Positions 53,171-64,000 of a DNA stretch of 64,000 nucleotides are shown one piece after another. The stretch is from Neostapfia colusana (lineage: Eukaryota > Streptophyta > Magnoliopsida > Poales > Poaceae). The notes under the pieces were generated by a model. That model had not been told where the DNA came from. It saw nothing but the letters and a program-made list of their open reading frames with translations, and did not search any database. Numbering within the stretch: position 1 is the first letter of the stretch; every line of letters starts with the position of its first letter. Location of the stretch: NCBI GenBank assembly GCA_030760725.1, contig JASWHV010000004.1, forward strand, positions 58,743,136 through 58,807,135, given 5' to 3'. The translations under genes and the position numbers were made by a program.

Positions 53171-56100
53171 TGTAAAGGTCCCAAAAATGTGAATACAAAG
53201 AAACTCTTGTTTGCAAAAGTATGTTTCATATGTACGAAATTTGTGACTTGTTAAAACGTTTCCACATGTGATAACCCACATGAGGGCTTTCTTCACACAA
53301 GTTCAAATGTTTGTTTGAAAACATGGAACCCAAGAGGGGTCTAAAACCAAGATGGGAAGTTCCCATATGGGGGAGAAAAGCTAAAGTCAGATTTGGAACA
53401 AATTTGTTCAACTCAAAATTCAAATGAGAGCAACACTATGAATTTCAAAACTGATGTGCTACAAATCTCATTCGCAGCATCCAAAATAAAAATCAGATTG
53501 CATATTTGAATTCCTTAGGTCCAAATTAGGGGGTATGCAAAGTTTCATGAATTATTGAAATGTTTTGCAACTCATTTTCCAAAATGGACTTTAAATAACA
53601 GAGAATTCAAATAGCTATTTGAATTTGATGAAACTTGCCCAATTATCCAAATGCACCTCAGATTTGAACTCCCACAATTTGATTTCACCATTTGCAAATT
53701 TTTGGAGATATTTAGGAGAGGGATAAGGAGGGACTGAACTGTGGGTCCCACCTGTCATTGAGGAGGAATATGCAAAAGATCTTCAGAAGAGCAGTCTCTG
53801 TTTTGCTTCTCACGTGTGGTCGACAGAGGCAACCGACGCCAGTGCCACCACTCGGTCGACCGCCTCTCGCTCGAACCACCTCAGCCGAGATTCTTATACC
53901 CTCTGCCGTGCTCCCTTTCGCCGTATCACTGAAGACTCGGTGCTGCTCCCTTCTCCTCGCGCAAACAACCGAACAGAGCTGCTGCCGCTGCCTTCCTATC
54001 GCTCGGCCACTACCATAGCTCGTGTGCAAGCCCAAGTAAAGCATCATAACGGTGCCACGGACCCTCCCACGACCCCCGCCACCACAGCCGAGCAGTTCTT
54101 GGTCCTCCTCACTCGGGAGCAAACCTTTCCACGGTGGCCGAAAGCAACGGCGACGAGGTGCTCTCGTGGGCAGCCCTACAGAGAGGTTTTCACAACCAAG
54201 TAAGAGGACCCTTGGACGCGCAAGAGCTCCCTGCAGCTTCCATCCGAAGCTCAGCCTAGTTGTTGCTTCTTGCCGACGAATTCCAGAATTTCCTCTCTGG
54301 CCGGTGTAAACGGACCCACGGGTAAGAATCCTTCAAATTCTCGCGCTATAATTGTTTAGAGCGCTGCAAATTGCACTCACATGACCTAGCATTGCTTGGC
54401 AACAATTCCCCTGTTGAAACCTAGCATGACACACACTGTGGACGGCGTATTTTTGATCTTCCCGATGGCGGCTTTGGCGGGATGGTTCGGGCGCATGATG
54501 AACCCCAGTTTGGAGCCATTCCCGAGCCCATGTGCGGCCATGCCGAGCTTCTCCAGCCTTCACTGGTGCGCTAGGATCTTTCCAGGGAGCTTTTGGCGGG
54601 CTAGCTCATCGGGGCGACATCACCGGAGTTCCGCCGAGCCGTCGCGCCGTTGCAAGTTACTTTGGGGGCTCTGCCAGCTCGGGAAAACCACACCAGAGTG
54701 TTCCTCGCACGAAACTAGGGCTTAGCGTCGAGTTTGAGCATTAGAGGTGGCTGGACGACAGAATTCAGAGGCGCTCCGGCGAGCCCCGGCGGCGCGGGCG
54801 CGCGGGGGCGAGAGGTAGAAGAAGGTGAAGCCTGGCCCGCGTGTCAGTGATGAGTGAGAGGGGGGCTGGATCTTCTGTGAGCTCGGATCTACTGAGGCAG
54901 CACAGGAAGTAAAGTCTGTAACCCCGTGTGGCATATTTCAGCGCTAGACACGTGTCCCCCCTGGTCCCACAGTCAGTTTTAAACTTTCCCCAATTAATTC
55001 AAATCCCAGATTTTCTCCAAACTTTAGAAGAGCATAACTTTTGCTAGGAAACTCCAACTTTAGTGATTCAAATTGTGCTAGATTCATATTGACAAACTAT
55101 ATCCAAATATGCAACCCAATTTGTATGAAAGGCATTAAATAATTCTGGAAAGTTCTTTAAAACTTTTAAGATAAAGAATTTTAGAGGGAGTTTGGTTTAT
55201 TCAACAATCCTCCAATTTTGCCAGAATATTCTTTAGGGTGTTATTAGAAACCTGTAAAAGTTTCAGCTCATTTGGAGTTGATTTGATCAGGAAAATTCAG
55301 ATTTTAAGTTGCTGTGTTCAAATGAATACAGAAACATTTTCAGAGAATTTCCAAAACTTGGAAATTCAATTCTGGGTAATTCTTAGCTCCACAAATCCTA
55401 GTAAAATTCATGCAGAGTCTATGAACTATAATTGAAATTGTAGTTCACTAAGTTTGACATGAACATGGGGGTTACCTCAGAATTAATTCATCTTTGCTTA
55501 ATTACTTAGAGAATTGTTCTGAATAAACCACTCAATGAAAAGTACTAATTTTTAGTCCAGATGAATTTCTTGTGACAAGGAACTCACATGAAAATTTTAA
55601 GCTCCATTGGGGCTATGGATCACCACTGTCATGTGTAACCTCTTAAGGTGATCAACACTTAAGTGGGAAAAGCACTCAACATTTGATCATAGTGTTTAAA
55701 CCCAACCCAAACCACTAGCACCAGTGTCATTTTAAATTCTTAAACAGAGTTCCAGTTTTTAAACTGTCATTATATCTTATTAGCAAAAGCTTTTCAATTA
55801 AATACATATGCATGATCTTATCGTGTAGCCTCTACGTGAGCACGTGCGAAGGGATTGGAGTGAAGATCAAGGAGGGATGACAGCAAGTGATCAAGCTCCA
55901 AGTGATCATCACTAACTGATTGTAATCTTAGTCACCTGCAAAACAGGCAAGCCCCGGTTTGCATTTGAACAGTTTTATAAAACATTTCCATTTCTAGAGA
56001 TCATAGCTTGAATTGTTTGTTTGCATTAAGTCTAGTTGCTATTGAAAACCCCAATTGTATGACCAGAAATACCTAAGAGAGAAAGGGTAGAATAGCACCT

Positions 56101-57405
56101 CCTCGAGTGAATTTGGCTACCTTAATGTTAGTAGGAAAGGTCCGGTAGAAGTCGAGTAGATGGAAGCTACTCGCGAGTTTAGGGCTGGTTTACTCGGAAC
56201 GGGTTAAAAAATTAGAAATGATGAGGAAAGTTCACACGTAAGAAATGGAGACCGGGCAGGGAGGTTTAGATGTAGCAGGCTGCGGACCGTGCGTGCACCT
56301 GCCTGTGTCGGTTAAGGCCCGTCCGTGCTTGGCCCTGTTGGACATGTTTGAGTTGTGTACCAGGCACATACTGGCTATATGGTACACCAGGAAACCGATG
56401 TACCTTGGGAGATCCATAGTTGGACTTTTCTAACTGCCTTAGGCTTTCGGTGTCAGGGTAGCAGGAGGTAACTCGCTCAAGAACATACCACTGCGGGTAT
56501 GTACCTTGAGGGAGCTTACGGACTCGGGGCAGTTAGACTGCGCCCAATGTGGAAGATCTTGGGAAAGGTGGCCGCATACAACATCAGTCGAGGTTGCTGC
56601 CGGCAACTCGGAGTACGGGTGTACGTGTCATGTAGTCCGGGCGTGTACTGATTCGAATCAGCGTCGCTCGCGGTTATATGAGCATACTTGCCCACTGAGT
56701 CTTAACGTAGTAACAATTGAAACAATTTTCTTTTGAACTTGATAAGGCTGTAATGTAACTTGTATTGTAACCGTGATTGAATTAGAGTTAGGCTCATTAA
56801 ACTTTACTTCCACTTTGTGCAAGAAGCATCGCAACAAAGCGTTTCTTGTTTGATTGTGGAGTTGCGATGCTGTTCGGCTCAAGGTCTGTACAATGAGGCT
56901 TAAAAATCTGAAAGTTAAGGATCTACATTAGGCGAGTCCTTTATGCAAATCTAGCTAACCCAATTGCAACCGTCATGCATGTAGAGTTTCTTGTTTAGGA
57001 GAGACAGATCAGTCTTGCTGAGCCTATGTGCTCACGCTTGCTATGTGAGTGGTTTTGCAGGTTAACATCAATGCTAAGAAGAAGGTTGTCCGGTGAGACT
57101 CAGAGACTTCCGAGTCATATAACACATGGAGAACCCAGCCGCTGTTGTTGTCTTCGTGTTGCTAGCGAGAGGAGTCCGCGGGCTGGACTTCATCTCGAGT
57201 GTACGTGAGTTTATAGACTTCCGCTGTAGTTACTTGATATAAACTATTTACAAAGAAAAACTTTTAAGCTTCCACTATTGTCTTATGTAATACTTTGTTC
57301 TTATATGTGTGCTGTTGGGTGCCGCACAACACGGCACCGCCCAATGCGATTCTCGGGCGAGTGCCACGTCCCTGTGACTGAACGGGCGGTGTCGGGGTCG
57401 TCTCA
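53171..57405 (+). repeat. F 5' LTR (4235 bp)
   Basis: TGTAAAGGTCCC...GGTCGTCTCA, followed by GCA and the primer site TGGTATCAGAGCC (57409-57421). It holds a strong donor-like G|GTAAGAA (intron side from 54322), GGCAAGCCCCGGTTTGCAT (55948), the hairpin GAGC-CTATGT-GCTC (57020-57033) and an acceptor-like TTTTGCAG (57053-57060). The open frames at 53758-54309 come from GC-rich leader sequence; I do not call them genes. Confidence 0.88.
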
Positions 57406-59130
57406 GCATGGTATCAGAGCCGCATTGGTAATAGCGCACGGAATAAGGATCGTATTACGGCAAAAACTTAGGTTACAGTGAGGAAACGGTATTAGGCCCA
57501 CATAAGGAGTATAGTAGTATAGTTACTTAAAGTGGCATGACTAACATACTTGTTATAATTCTGAATTTTGATTATGTAACGACGCACCTACGCTTTGGTA
57601 AGCATGGTAAGGAACACCACTGAAAGCGGTTCAATTTCGGTTAGCTCCCCTGACGAGGAAAGTGGTTCAGGGATAGGTCTAACAGCTTGGTGTGAGACGT
57701 TAATATGAAACTCTTGAACTCTTCAAGTTCCTGAGTTCATATGAAACGCTGATCCCTAGCATGCATTAGGCAAGAAAGTGGAGACCCCATCGTGTGGTCA
57801 GCAACGCGATAGTGTGTTCTTCTGGAAATAGCCTAGGAGGACATACGCAGCGCTTGCCACCGGCGTGCCTTGCAGGGCAGTAGGTGGTATCTGTTGGGTT
57901 GATAGAATTCCCAACCGTGACGACCCGTTCTCGCTCTACTCGGGTTCCCCTTCGTGTGGTGTGAAAACGTGACCATGTACCTTGAGACGTTGCTTGACTC
58001 AAGGACGGCCCGTATGGAAATGATACGGGGCGTATGTTTTTAGTATGATATGGAACTGCCTGAAATTAGGAAACCTATGTGTGCATCATCATTGAGTGTT
58101 CCTCTGCAGGTACTAACCACGTACGTATCCCGTGTAGTACACGTGTGCGAGAGACCGTCTTAGTGCCACTGATAAAACGAATATGCCGGTATAGTCCGGT
58201 TAGGATTTTCTTTGGTGAGGCTACGCAGTACCGACATGTTTCTTACGGTGCATCGACGCCGTACTAAACTTAATAACATCTTCCCTTTGAAGAAATAACT
58301 CATGAACTAACTTTCAACTAAAAATGGAAGTTTGAAACAAATATTAGTTATTTGAACTCTTATTTTGAGCTAATATTCAAATAAGAGGAAGGCTAGGCTT
58401 TAAAGATTTCAAAAACAGAGTGCTCTGTTTTTGACAGGAGTTCTTGCTGGACTTTAACAGAGCATAACTCTGACTAGCTTGACCCAATTAAGGTGTATTA
58501 TACAGTTCTGGAAAGATTTTCAAATGATCTACGACTTCTTTGTAGACCTCCAGAGCAAAATCACAAGTTAAATTGGTGGAAAGTCCAGTTGAAGGTAAAC
58601 TATCCAGAACCAGGACAGTAGCAAAACCTCCCTGGACCTTTCTGTTTTTAAGCCATAACTTCTGTAGAAAAATACACAGTTGGAAAGGTTATGAAATGTG
58701 CCAAATTTTTTTAGTTCAAAATTTGTTCAGATTCTTATTGTATTTGCATATACAACTGTGATAAAATCAGCCACATACAAAGGAGATGCTGGCAAATTTT
58801 ATCCAGGAATTCTGTCAAATTTGGAAAATCGTAACTTTTAATCAAAAAACGATCTTAAGGCATATGAGTACTCGTTGGAAAGATACTGAAGTTAAATTTA
58901 ACTTTGGTATTCAACTTGAGTTATGAAAATGCTTTTAACTAGATCAAAATCTGGAGATAGTGCATAAAGGTCTGTTCTGTACAGATAGGCTGGATAGCTA
59001 TGCCTACTAAGGAGTTGTGTAAACATGGATTTTGTTACTGCTTTCATAAAGTTTTGACATATTCATGTTTTCATTAGTCTCACATACTGCCGATTTCTTG
59101 TTTAACTCATCTCAACTACATTTTTGCAGT
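57406..59130 (+). other. F leader between PBS and gag
   Basis: No conserved ORF. The stretch includes three diverged copies of an AGCATAACTTTTG-type motif (about 58446, 58652 and 58828) also found in the family-2 LTRs (13884, 14223, 55027). The last bases are TACATTTTTGCAG, one base before the gag ATG. Confidence 0.6.
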
Positions 59131-60300
59131 ATGGTTCGTACTCGCTCTAGGAGTAGGGCCGGAAGTTTTCGCCGAGGCGGTGATGCTTCTATTCCACTGT
59201 CGGAACCACCATCCACGGGATGGATGGATCTTATGACTCGAGTCATCGAGTCTAACCAAGAGAACACTAGGCTACTCTAAGAAGCAATGAAAGAACACAC
59301 ACGCTTACTCCAAGCTTTGGTACAGCAACGTGTACTCCAGAACACGCAACAAGTCGTTCCACCTCGGAACGCTTATCTGGACTTCTTGGCGACTCAACCA
59401 CCTATCTTTACTGAAGCCACCGAACCTGTGGAAGCAGATCAATGGCTTCGTGTCATGGAGTCAAAATTTGGAGTATTCGAGTGTGATGATGTGCAAAAGA
59501 CAAGGTTCGCCGCTCAGCAACTCCATGGAGCTGCCGGAAATTGGTGGGTTGAACATCTTGCCACCATTCCGGAGGACCATCAAGTGACATGGAGTGAGTT
59601 TTGTGAAGCCTTTCGTACTCGTCACATACCACTAGGTATTGTCAAGGCGAAGCGGGAGGAATTTTTGGGCTTGAAGCAAGGGGACATGAGTGTCCTCAAG
59701 TATGTCAGAAGGTTTAACCTTTTGGCCCAATATGCTCCCGAATATGTGGCGAAAGAAGAGGCACGGTGTGACTTATTCTTCCATGGCCTGAGTGCCATAT
59801 TACAGGAGAAGTTGGCCGTGCACAATAACAGCAGTTACACCGACATGGTCGATGCGGCTCTCATCCAAGAGAAGCCGACACTTAAGTGTCAAGCTGAGAA
59901 GTGAAAGATGAGTGAGATCGAGCAGGCCAGCACAAGTTATGTGCCTCAGAAGTACCGTTTGGTGTATCAAATGCCACCCGGTGAAAGATGGAGGCCACCT
60001 GTACGATCAACTCCTCAGAGATTGATTGCTGGTCAAGTTCTACAACTTGCACCACCTCCACAGCCGCAGCATCAGACGGTGGTTTGTGCTCAATCGCTGC
60101 AGCCACGTGTACCTAGCATCAAACCGCAAGTCAACGACGAACCGGAGAGACATCCGTGTTTCACTTGTGGGCGTATGGGCCCATTATGCTAGGCATTGTC
60201 TGGAGGGAACTCAAGGCTGCGGGTCATCATATGTACAACAATACGACCCGTACTTCAATCTGCAGACAGGAGGGCAGATAAGGGGCAATATTCACTACAC
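59131..60300 (+). pseudogene. F gag
   Basis: It starts MVRTRSRSRAGSFRRGG at 59131. A TAA at 59278 interrupts a helical region, then the frame resumes at 59287. The Retrotrans_gag core has EADQWLRVMESKFGVFEC, AAGNWWVEHL, FRTRHIP and KYVRRFNLLAQYAP. A TGA at 59902 follows. A zinc knuckle beginning CFTCGRMG (near 60159) is broken by a one-base gain after GRMG and finishes in the next frame as HYARHC. Colinear with the B gag at 11315. Confidence 0.88.
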
Positions 60301-60690
60301 TGTGATTGATGATGTTCCGGAAGGAGAAGCCACTTTAGCAGGGATGTTTTCTCTGAATCAGCTACCGATTTTAATTCTCTTTGATTCCGGTGCCACACAC
60401 AACTTCATTAGCCAACCTTTTGTGGCTCGACATCAGCTCCAAACAGTTTATACAAAGAGGCAATACCTCATATCTTCGCCCGGGGGCAGCAGTACCGCAA
60501 GCAAGGTTGTCTCCCGAGCACCTCTTTGTTTGGGGGGTAGAATATACCCTACGACTATCATTATCCTTGAGGGTTTGAAGATCAACATCATTTTGGGGAT
60601 GTCGTGGTTGAATTACCACAAGGCGGTTCTTAACATCAGCTCCAGGACCGTTGAGCTCAACTCCCCACAGCAGGTCTTCACATATTAATT
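60301..60690 (+). pseudogene. F protease
   Basis: Part of the frame 60026-60688: VPEGEATLAGMFSL, then LILFDSGATHNFISQPFV with the catalytic DSG, then INIILGMSWLNYHKAVLN. This is a retropepsin of the Ty3 type, which cuts the polyprotein. The frame stops at 60686, before the linker to RT, so protease and RT are no longer joined. Closest in the window to the B protease. Confidence 0.88.
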
Positions 60691-60720
60691 CTGGGCGCCA
60701 AAAGGCAACAGATTGCAACA

Positions 60721-61622
60721 GTGAACCACACAGAAGCTGTAAATATAGAGGATATTCCGGTGGTATGTGAGTATCCGGATGTATTTCCCGATGATTTACC
60801 GGGCATGCCACCCGAGCGAGACGTTGAGTTCAAGATTGAACTTATACCGGGAACAACACCGATATCACAAAGGCCGTACAAGATGGCACCCAATGAACTG
60901 GCAGAATTGGAGACACAACTGAATGACCTAATGAGCAAGGGCTTTATACGACCGACTTCGTCACCTTGGGGTTGTTCAGCATTGTTTGTCAAGAAGAAGG
61001 ACGAAACACTATGGCTTTGTGTTGATTATCATCCTCTGAACGCCGTTACCATCAAGAACAAGTATCCACTACCTCACATTGATATGCTCTTCGATCAATT
61101 AGTGGGTGTGAAGGTATTTTCGAAGATGGATCTTCAGTCCGGATATCACCAGATTAAAATCCGGGCAGAAGATATTCCAAAGACGACATTCTCAACGAGA
61201 TACGGGCTGTATGAGTATCTCATATTTCTTTTGGTTTGACTAACGCCCCGGCACACTTTATGTACCTGATGAATTCAGTGTTTATGCCGGAGTTGGATAA
61301 ATTCGTCGTGGTTTTTATCGATGATATCTTGGTGTACTCCAAGTCAGAGGAAGAACATGCTTAGCATCTGCATATTGTGCTACAAAGATTGCAAGATCAT
61401 CAGCTCTATGCGAAATTCAGCAAGTGTGAATTCTGGATTAATCAAGTACCGTTTCTCGGACATATTATTTCAGCGGAGGGCATCGCTGTAGATCCGAGTA
61501 AGATTATCCAAGTACAGAAATGGCAGTCACCAAAGTCAGTGCATGAAATCCGTAGTTTCCTCGGTTTAGCGGGTTACTACCGGAGGTTCATTCCGGGTTT
61601 CTCCAAGATCGCTAACCGATGA
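60721..61622 (+). pseudogene. F reverse transcriptase
   Basis: Motifs across three frames: YPDVFPDDLPGMPPERD, FIRPTSSPWGCSALF, KYPLPHIDMLFDQLV, FSKMDLQSGYHQIKI, a frameshift near 61225 within the SFGLTNAP motif, FVVVFIDDILVYSK (about 61303-61345, both aspartates), a stop near 61363, then FWINQVPFLGHIISAEGI and SFLGLAGYYRRF. Several changes at conserved sites (WLCVDYHPLN, DLQSGY) indicate decay. Inactive. Confidence 0.88.
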
Positions 61623-61830
61623 CGGAATTATTGAAAAGGAATGCCAGATTTGTGTGGGGCGCTGCGTGTGAACAAGCTTTCAAGACTTTAGTGAAGCATC
61701 TCACGACAGCCCCAGTTCTTGCTCAGCCAGATATGACGAAGCCATTCAATGTTTATTGCGATGCATCTGGCATCAGTCTTGGCTGCGTGCTGATGCAAGA
61801 AGGATGAGTGTTCGCTTATGGATCTCGGTA
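61619..61830 (+). pseudogene. F RNase H, N-terminal fragment
   Basis: CEQAFKTLVKHLTTAPVL is followed by VYCDASGISLGCVLMQEG and a stop at 61805. Family sequence continues to GSR near 61828, where an unrelated minus-strand fragment begins. The remaining RNase H catalytic residues and all of integrase are missing. Confidence 0.82.
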
Positions 61831-62560
61831 TACTGCCACATGGCATGGACACAGGCGCGAAGGGGTTGGATCCTTCGCTCGAGGAAGGTCCACAGGATGA
61901 CCTCCCCGGTCAGCCCCTCTGCCTAGAGCACCGCAACCTGCTCTAAAATTACGGTGACGTGCCGCCTGTGTGTTTCCGTGACTCCTCATTGCCACTGCTC
62001 CCGGACGGCGGGTGGCCAGCCAGAGAAGGGCGGAAGTGCCTGACCATCGTTACAAATATAGAACCAGTCCTGACGCTAGTTCTTCACAGACTTGGAAGCG
62101 GAAGATTGAAGTACCGAAGTTGGCCTTGTCGGAGCTGAACACAGGCGCACCGACCACTGGGATCGGAGAGTCCGCGTAGGACGTCCGCACCTAGAAGAAC
62201 TTCCTCCATAACACAAAAATGGGCTCGATCCATAGAAACACCTCACATAGCATGCAGAAGACAGCAGCATGAAGGACCCCTTTCGCCGTCAGATGGTGGA
62301 GCTCCAGGTCATAGTGGAAGAGGGCGGCACGGAGAAACTTGTGCGCCAGAAGTACCAATCCGTAAAGGTGGAAGTCGACGAAACTGAAAACTTCATCTTT
62401 GAGAAGTTCGAGCACCGTCTCCCCGATGGAATGCGGATCCGCTGGAGCTCTCATGCTGAGAGGATCCACCGCTTACCGAGAGAAGAGAGACGACTGACGA
62501 TCACGTGGGACTTCATCCAGTCCGACATGGCTGGCGAGGAAGAGGAAGAAGAGGGGGAAC
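61831..62560 (-). pseudogene. Fragment of a Transposase_28-type ('putative gypsy type transposon') protein
   Basis: On the minus strand, from about 62470 downward: GETVLELLKDEVFSFVDFH, LRAALFHYDLELHHLTAKGV, LHAAVFCMLCEVFLWIEPIF and LWRKFF, then a stop (62191-62193). In later frames RTSYADSPIPVVGAP and, near 61870, EVILWTFLERRIQPL and HAMWQY can be read. The LHHLTPNGVLHLA...CEAFLGI and RRIQPLQ-type blocks are typical of the grass protein family Pfam names Transposase_28, found in gypsy-associated elements. It has stops and frameshifts and ends abruptly at the junction with F. Assigned from memory of the family. Confidence 0.6.
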
Positions 62561-64000
62561 CGCTCGGAGCCTCCCTTAACCTCTTTGCTTTTACTGACTT
62601 GTGCTGCTGGAACTTGCAGGAAAGCAGGAGTGCAAGAGGATTGAAGAAGGAAGGCACAGCGGTAAAAGTAGTAACTTGCGATCTAAGGGTCGTTTATGTA
62701 GTGCATACACGACAGCAACAAGAAATGGCGCCAGGGCCCATGGACGCGTCCTCCCCGCTGTAACAACACCCACTCATAGGGAGTGCACACGCCTTCCAAA
62801 AGTTTCAGAGACGCAACGCCCTCTATAACTTTGGCCAGACCGATCTGCCTCTTCGACATCCGTGACAATTTAAGAAGCCACACACCACTTTTCTTTATCC
62901 CAAACTGAATCTCCGCTACGCCACTTTGCTTACCCATGACGCGACATCGACGGGCTGTACGAATCGAAGATCCAGGTAAGTAGGTAAGATTTTTATGGCA
63001 CACTTTTGCAGCTCGACCGGGGTTCTATGTTCTAAGGTATACCTACAATGTAGGTCGAAAGGACCGCCTGGAACAAACCAGAGTGAGTGACAGGCGATAC
63101 GAGATGGTCATCAAAGGCACACTCGAGGGCCCCGAAACTCCCGATATCTCTAAGTCTGATATCCGAGTCCCGACTTGGCGACTCACCGGTAGCCCCCCCA
63201 ATGGGCCGGCATCAAGCCGCTAGGGCCCGTGAATGGCCCGAGATTCGCACGAGTGTGCCAAGAAGGATCTTATGGAACGGGGGCGTCAAGCCTCGGTCAG
63301 GTCAACCTGATTCCCCCGTCCTTTGTGGAAAGGCAGTGGGGTTCCACTTGGACTTACCCGTTAGGAAGCTCACTGAGCCCGGGAATTCGACCATCGCGGC
63401 AACTTCTCGATTGCCTCAACCCCGCCCCCCCCCCCCCCAAACCCGCAGACAATTTGCGGATGGGGAGCGAAGCAGATTCGCTGATTAAACTGAGCCTGAC
63501 CCGCGGAGGGAGGCTCGGGGACTATTTGATGACTCAAAGTCACGAAGGGTTCGGTCTGAGGCTTTGAGCTCGAACTTAGTCACAAACCAAAACAAAACAA
63601 TGATCTCATACAACTTCCATTATTTTCTTGTCCTTTCAGATCCTCCACTACACAATGGAATATGCCTCCGCGGTTCTGAAGAAACTCGCCCGAAGGTCGA
63701 GGGGCTACTAACGGGGTAACATACCACGGGTTCCCAAGGGACGATCAACTGACCAACCATGAAAGGACATGGATCCACGAAGCCAGTACCAAAGACGTGA
63801 ATACGGGGTGTCATCACCACGAAGCCCGACACCCGGGAGTGGAAGTAGTGTCGGACCTCCAAGCCCGAACAATGGGACCGGGAGACCGAAATGATCCGGG
63901 CTCGGAGCCCAGATCAGAGGCAAGCGGAAGACTTGAATGCCAACATGACGGAATGGCAAATGGGATTTAAGATGGAGTGGGAGGCCACACGTGATGGGAC
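62561..64000. other. Unassigned repeat-like sequence
   Basis: No protein recognised. A CTCGGGGACTATTTGATGACT phrase (about 63512) and GGTCGAGGGGCTACTAACGGGG (63695) resemble the untranslated region before 3' LTRs of some grass gypsy elements. A homopolymer C run lies near 63424-63439. The open frame at 62269-62763 is antisense to the fragment above and is probably a shadow; those at 63087-63567 are not conserved with anything else here. Confidence 0.3.

Larger units (their letters stand above)
53171..61830 (+). mobile_element. Gypsy element F (family 2), 3' truncated
   Basis: The order is 5' LTR (53171-57405), PBS, a 1.7-kb leader, gag, protease, RT and RNase H, which breaks off near 61830. 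The integrase and 3' LTR are not present. The LTR starts precisely at TG within the E 3' LTR, so F is younger than E. Unlike families 1 and 3 it has no ORF1 in front of gag. Confidence 0.88.

Noticed and set aside
53758..54309. Overlapping 85-129 codon ORFs in the F LTR
   Set aside because: No counterpart in the B LTR at the same place, and the region carries the leader and splice-like donor instead.
62269..62763. 164-codon plus-strand ORF with an E-rich tract
   Set aside because: It is exactly antisense to the Transposase_28-like fragment, whose protein similarity is convincing on the minus strand.
1..64000. CRISPR arrays, bacterial operons, riboswitches, tRNA or rRNA genes
   Set aside because: The content is plant nuclear transposons. 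Tandem repeats lack unique spacers, and I saw no cloverleaf or rRNA sequence apart from primer sites complementary to tRNA.

Overview
The window is plant nuclear DNA, almost certainly from a grass (Poaceae), and consists almost entirely of nested transposable elements. The signs are chromodomain-bearing Ty3/gypsy elements with several-kilobase LTRs and tRNA-iMet primer sites (TGGTATCAGAGCC), a Copia element, a CACTA end with grass-style subterminal repeats, and GC-rich LTR promoters with TATAAATA boxes. I found no host gene, rRNA, tRNA or CRISPR. Nearly all coding regions are retrotransposon genes broken by stops and frameshifts.

Layout. 1-2405: end part of a family-1 gypsy LTR, inserted in a CACTA element whose right end is 2406-3572. 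That CACTA sits in the gag of a minus-strand family-1 element C2 (3573-7484), itself inserted in the gag of a minus-strand relative C1 (7485-9588). 9589-15925: a rearranged family-2 element B, with pol on the minus strand, gag-protease on the plus strand, then a plus-strand LTR. 15926-23850: plus-strand family-1 element D, split by a solo LTR (20232-22178). 23912-28823: minus-strand Copia element with both LTRs. 28824-31379: promoter-like or LTR-like DNA that I cannot assign. 31380-53170: family-1 element E; its 5' LTR carries a 56-bp minisatellite and is split by a complete family-3 element G (33808-46445, perfect GGCCC target duplication), the youngest-looking and least damaged element. 53171-61830: family-2 element F, whose 4.2-kb LTR starts inside the 3' LTR of E. 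61831-62560: minus-strand fragment resembling the 'putative gypsy type transposon' (Transposase_28) family; 62561-64000 is unassigned.

How the genes work together. In families 1 and 3 the internal region runs PBS - ORF1 - gag - protease - RT - RNase H - integrase - chromodomain - PPT. ORF1 is an extra gene upstream of gag that is recognisably shared by both families. Every visible ORF1 and gag start in the window, on both strands, lies at or one base after an AG that ends a pyrimidine- or U-rich stretch, that is, a splice-acceptor-like site. The LTRs carry donor-like GAG|GTRAG or GAG|GTAGG sites 150-300 bp after the TATA box. I infer that these elements may express ORF1 and Gag from alternatively spliced RNAs. 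Other unusual features are a covarying hairpin in the R/U5 part of all three LTR families and an array of about 15 ABRE/G-box-like sites in the promoter of one LTR copy.
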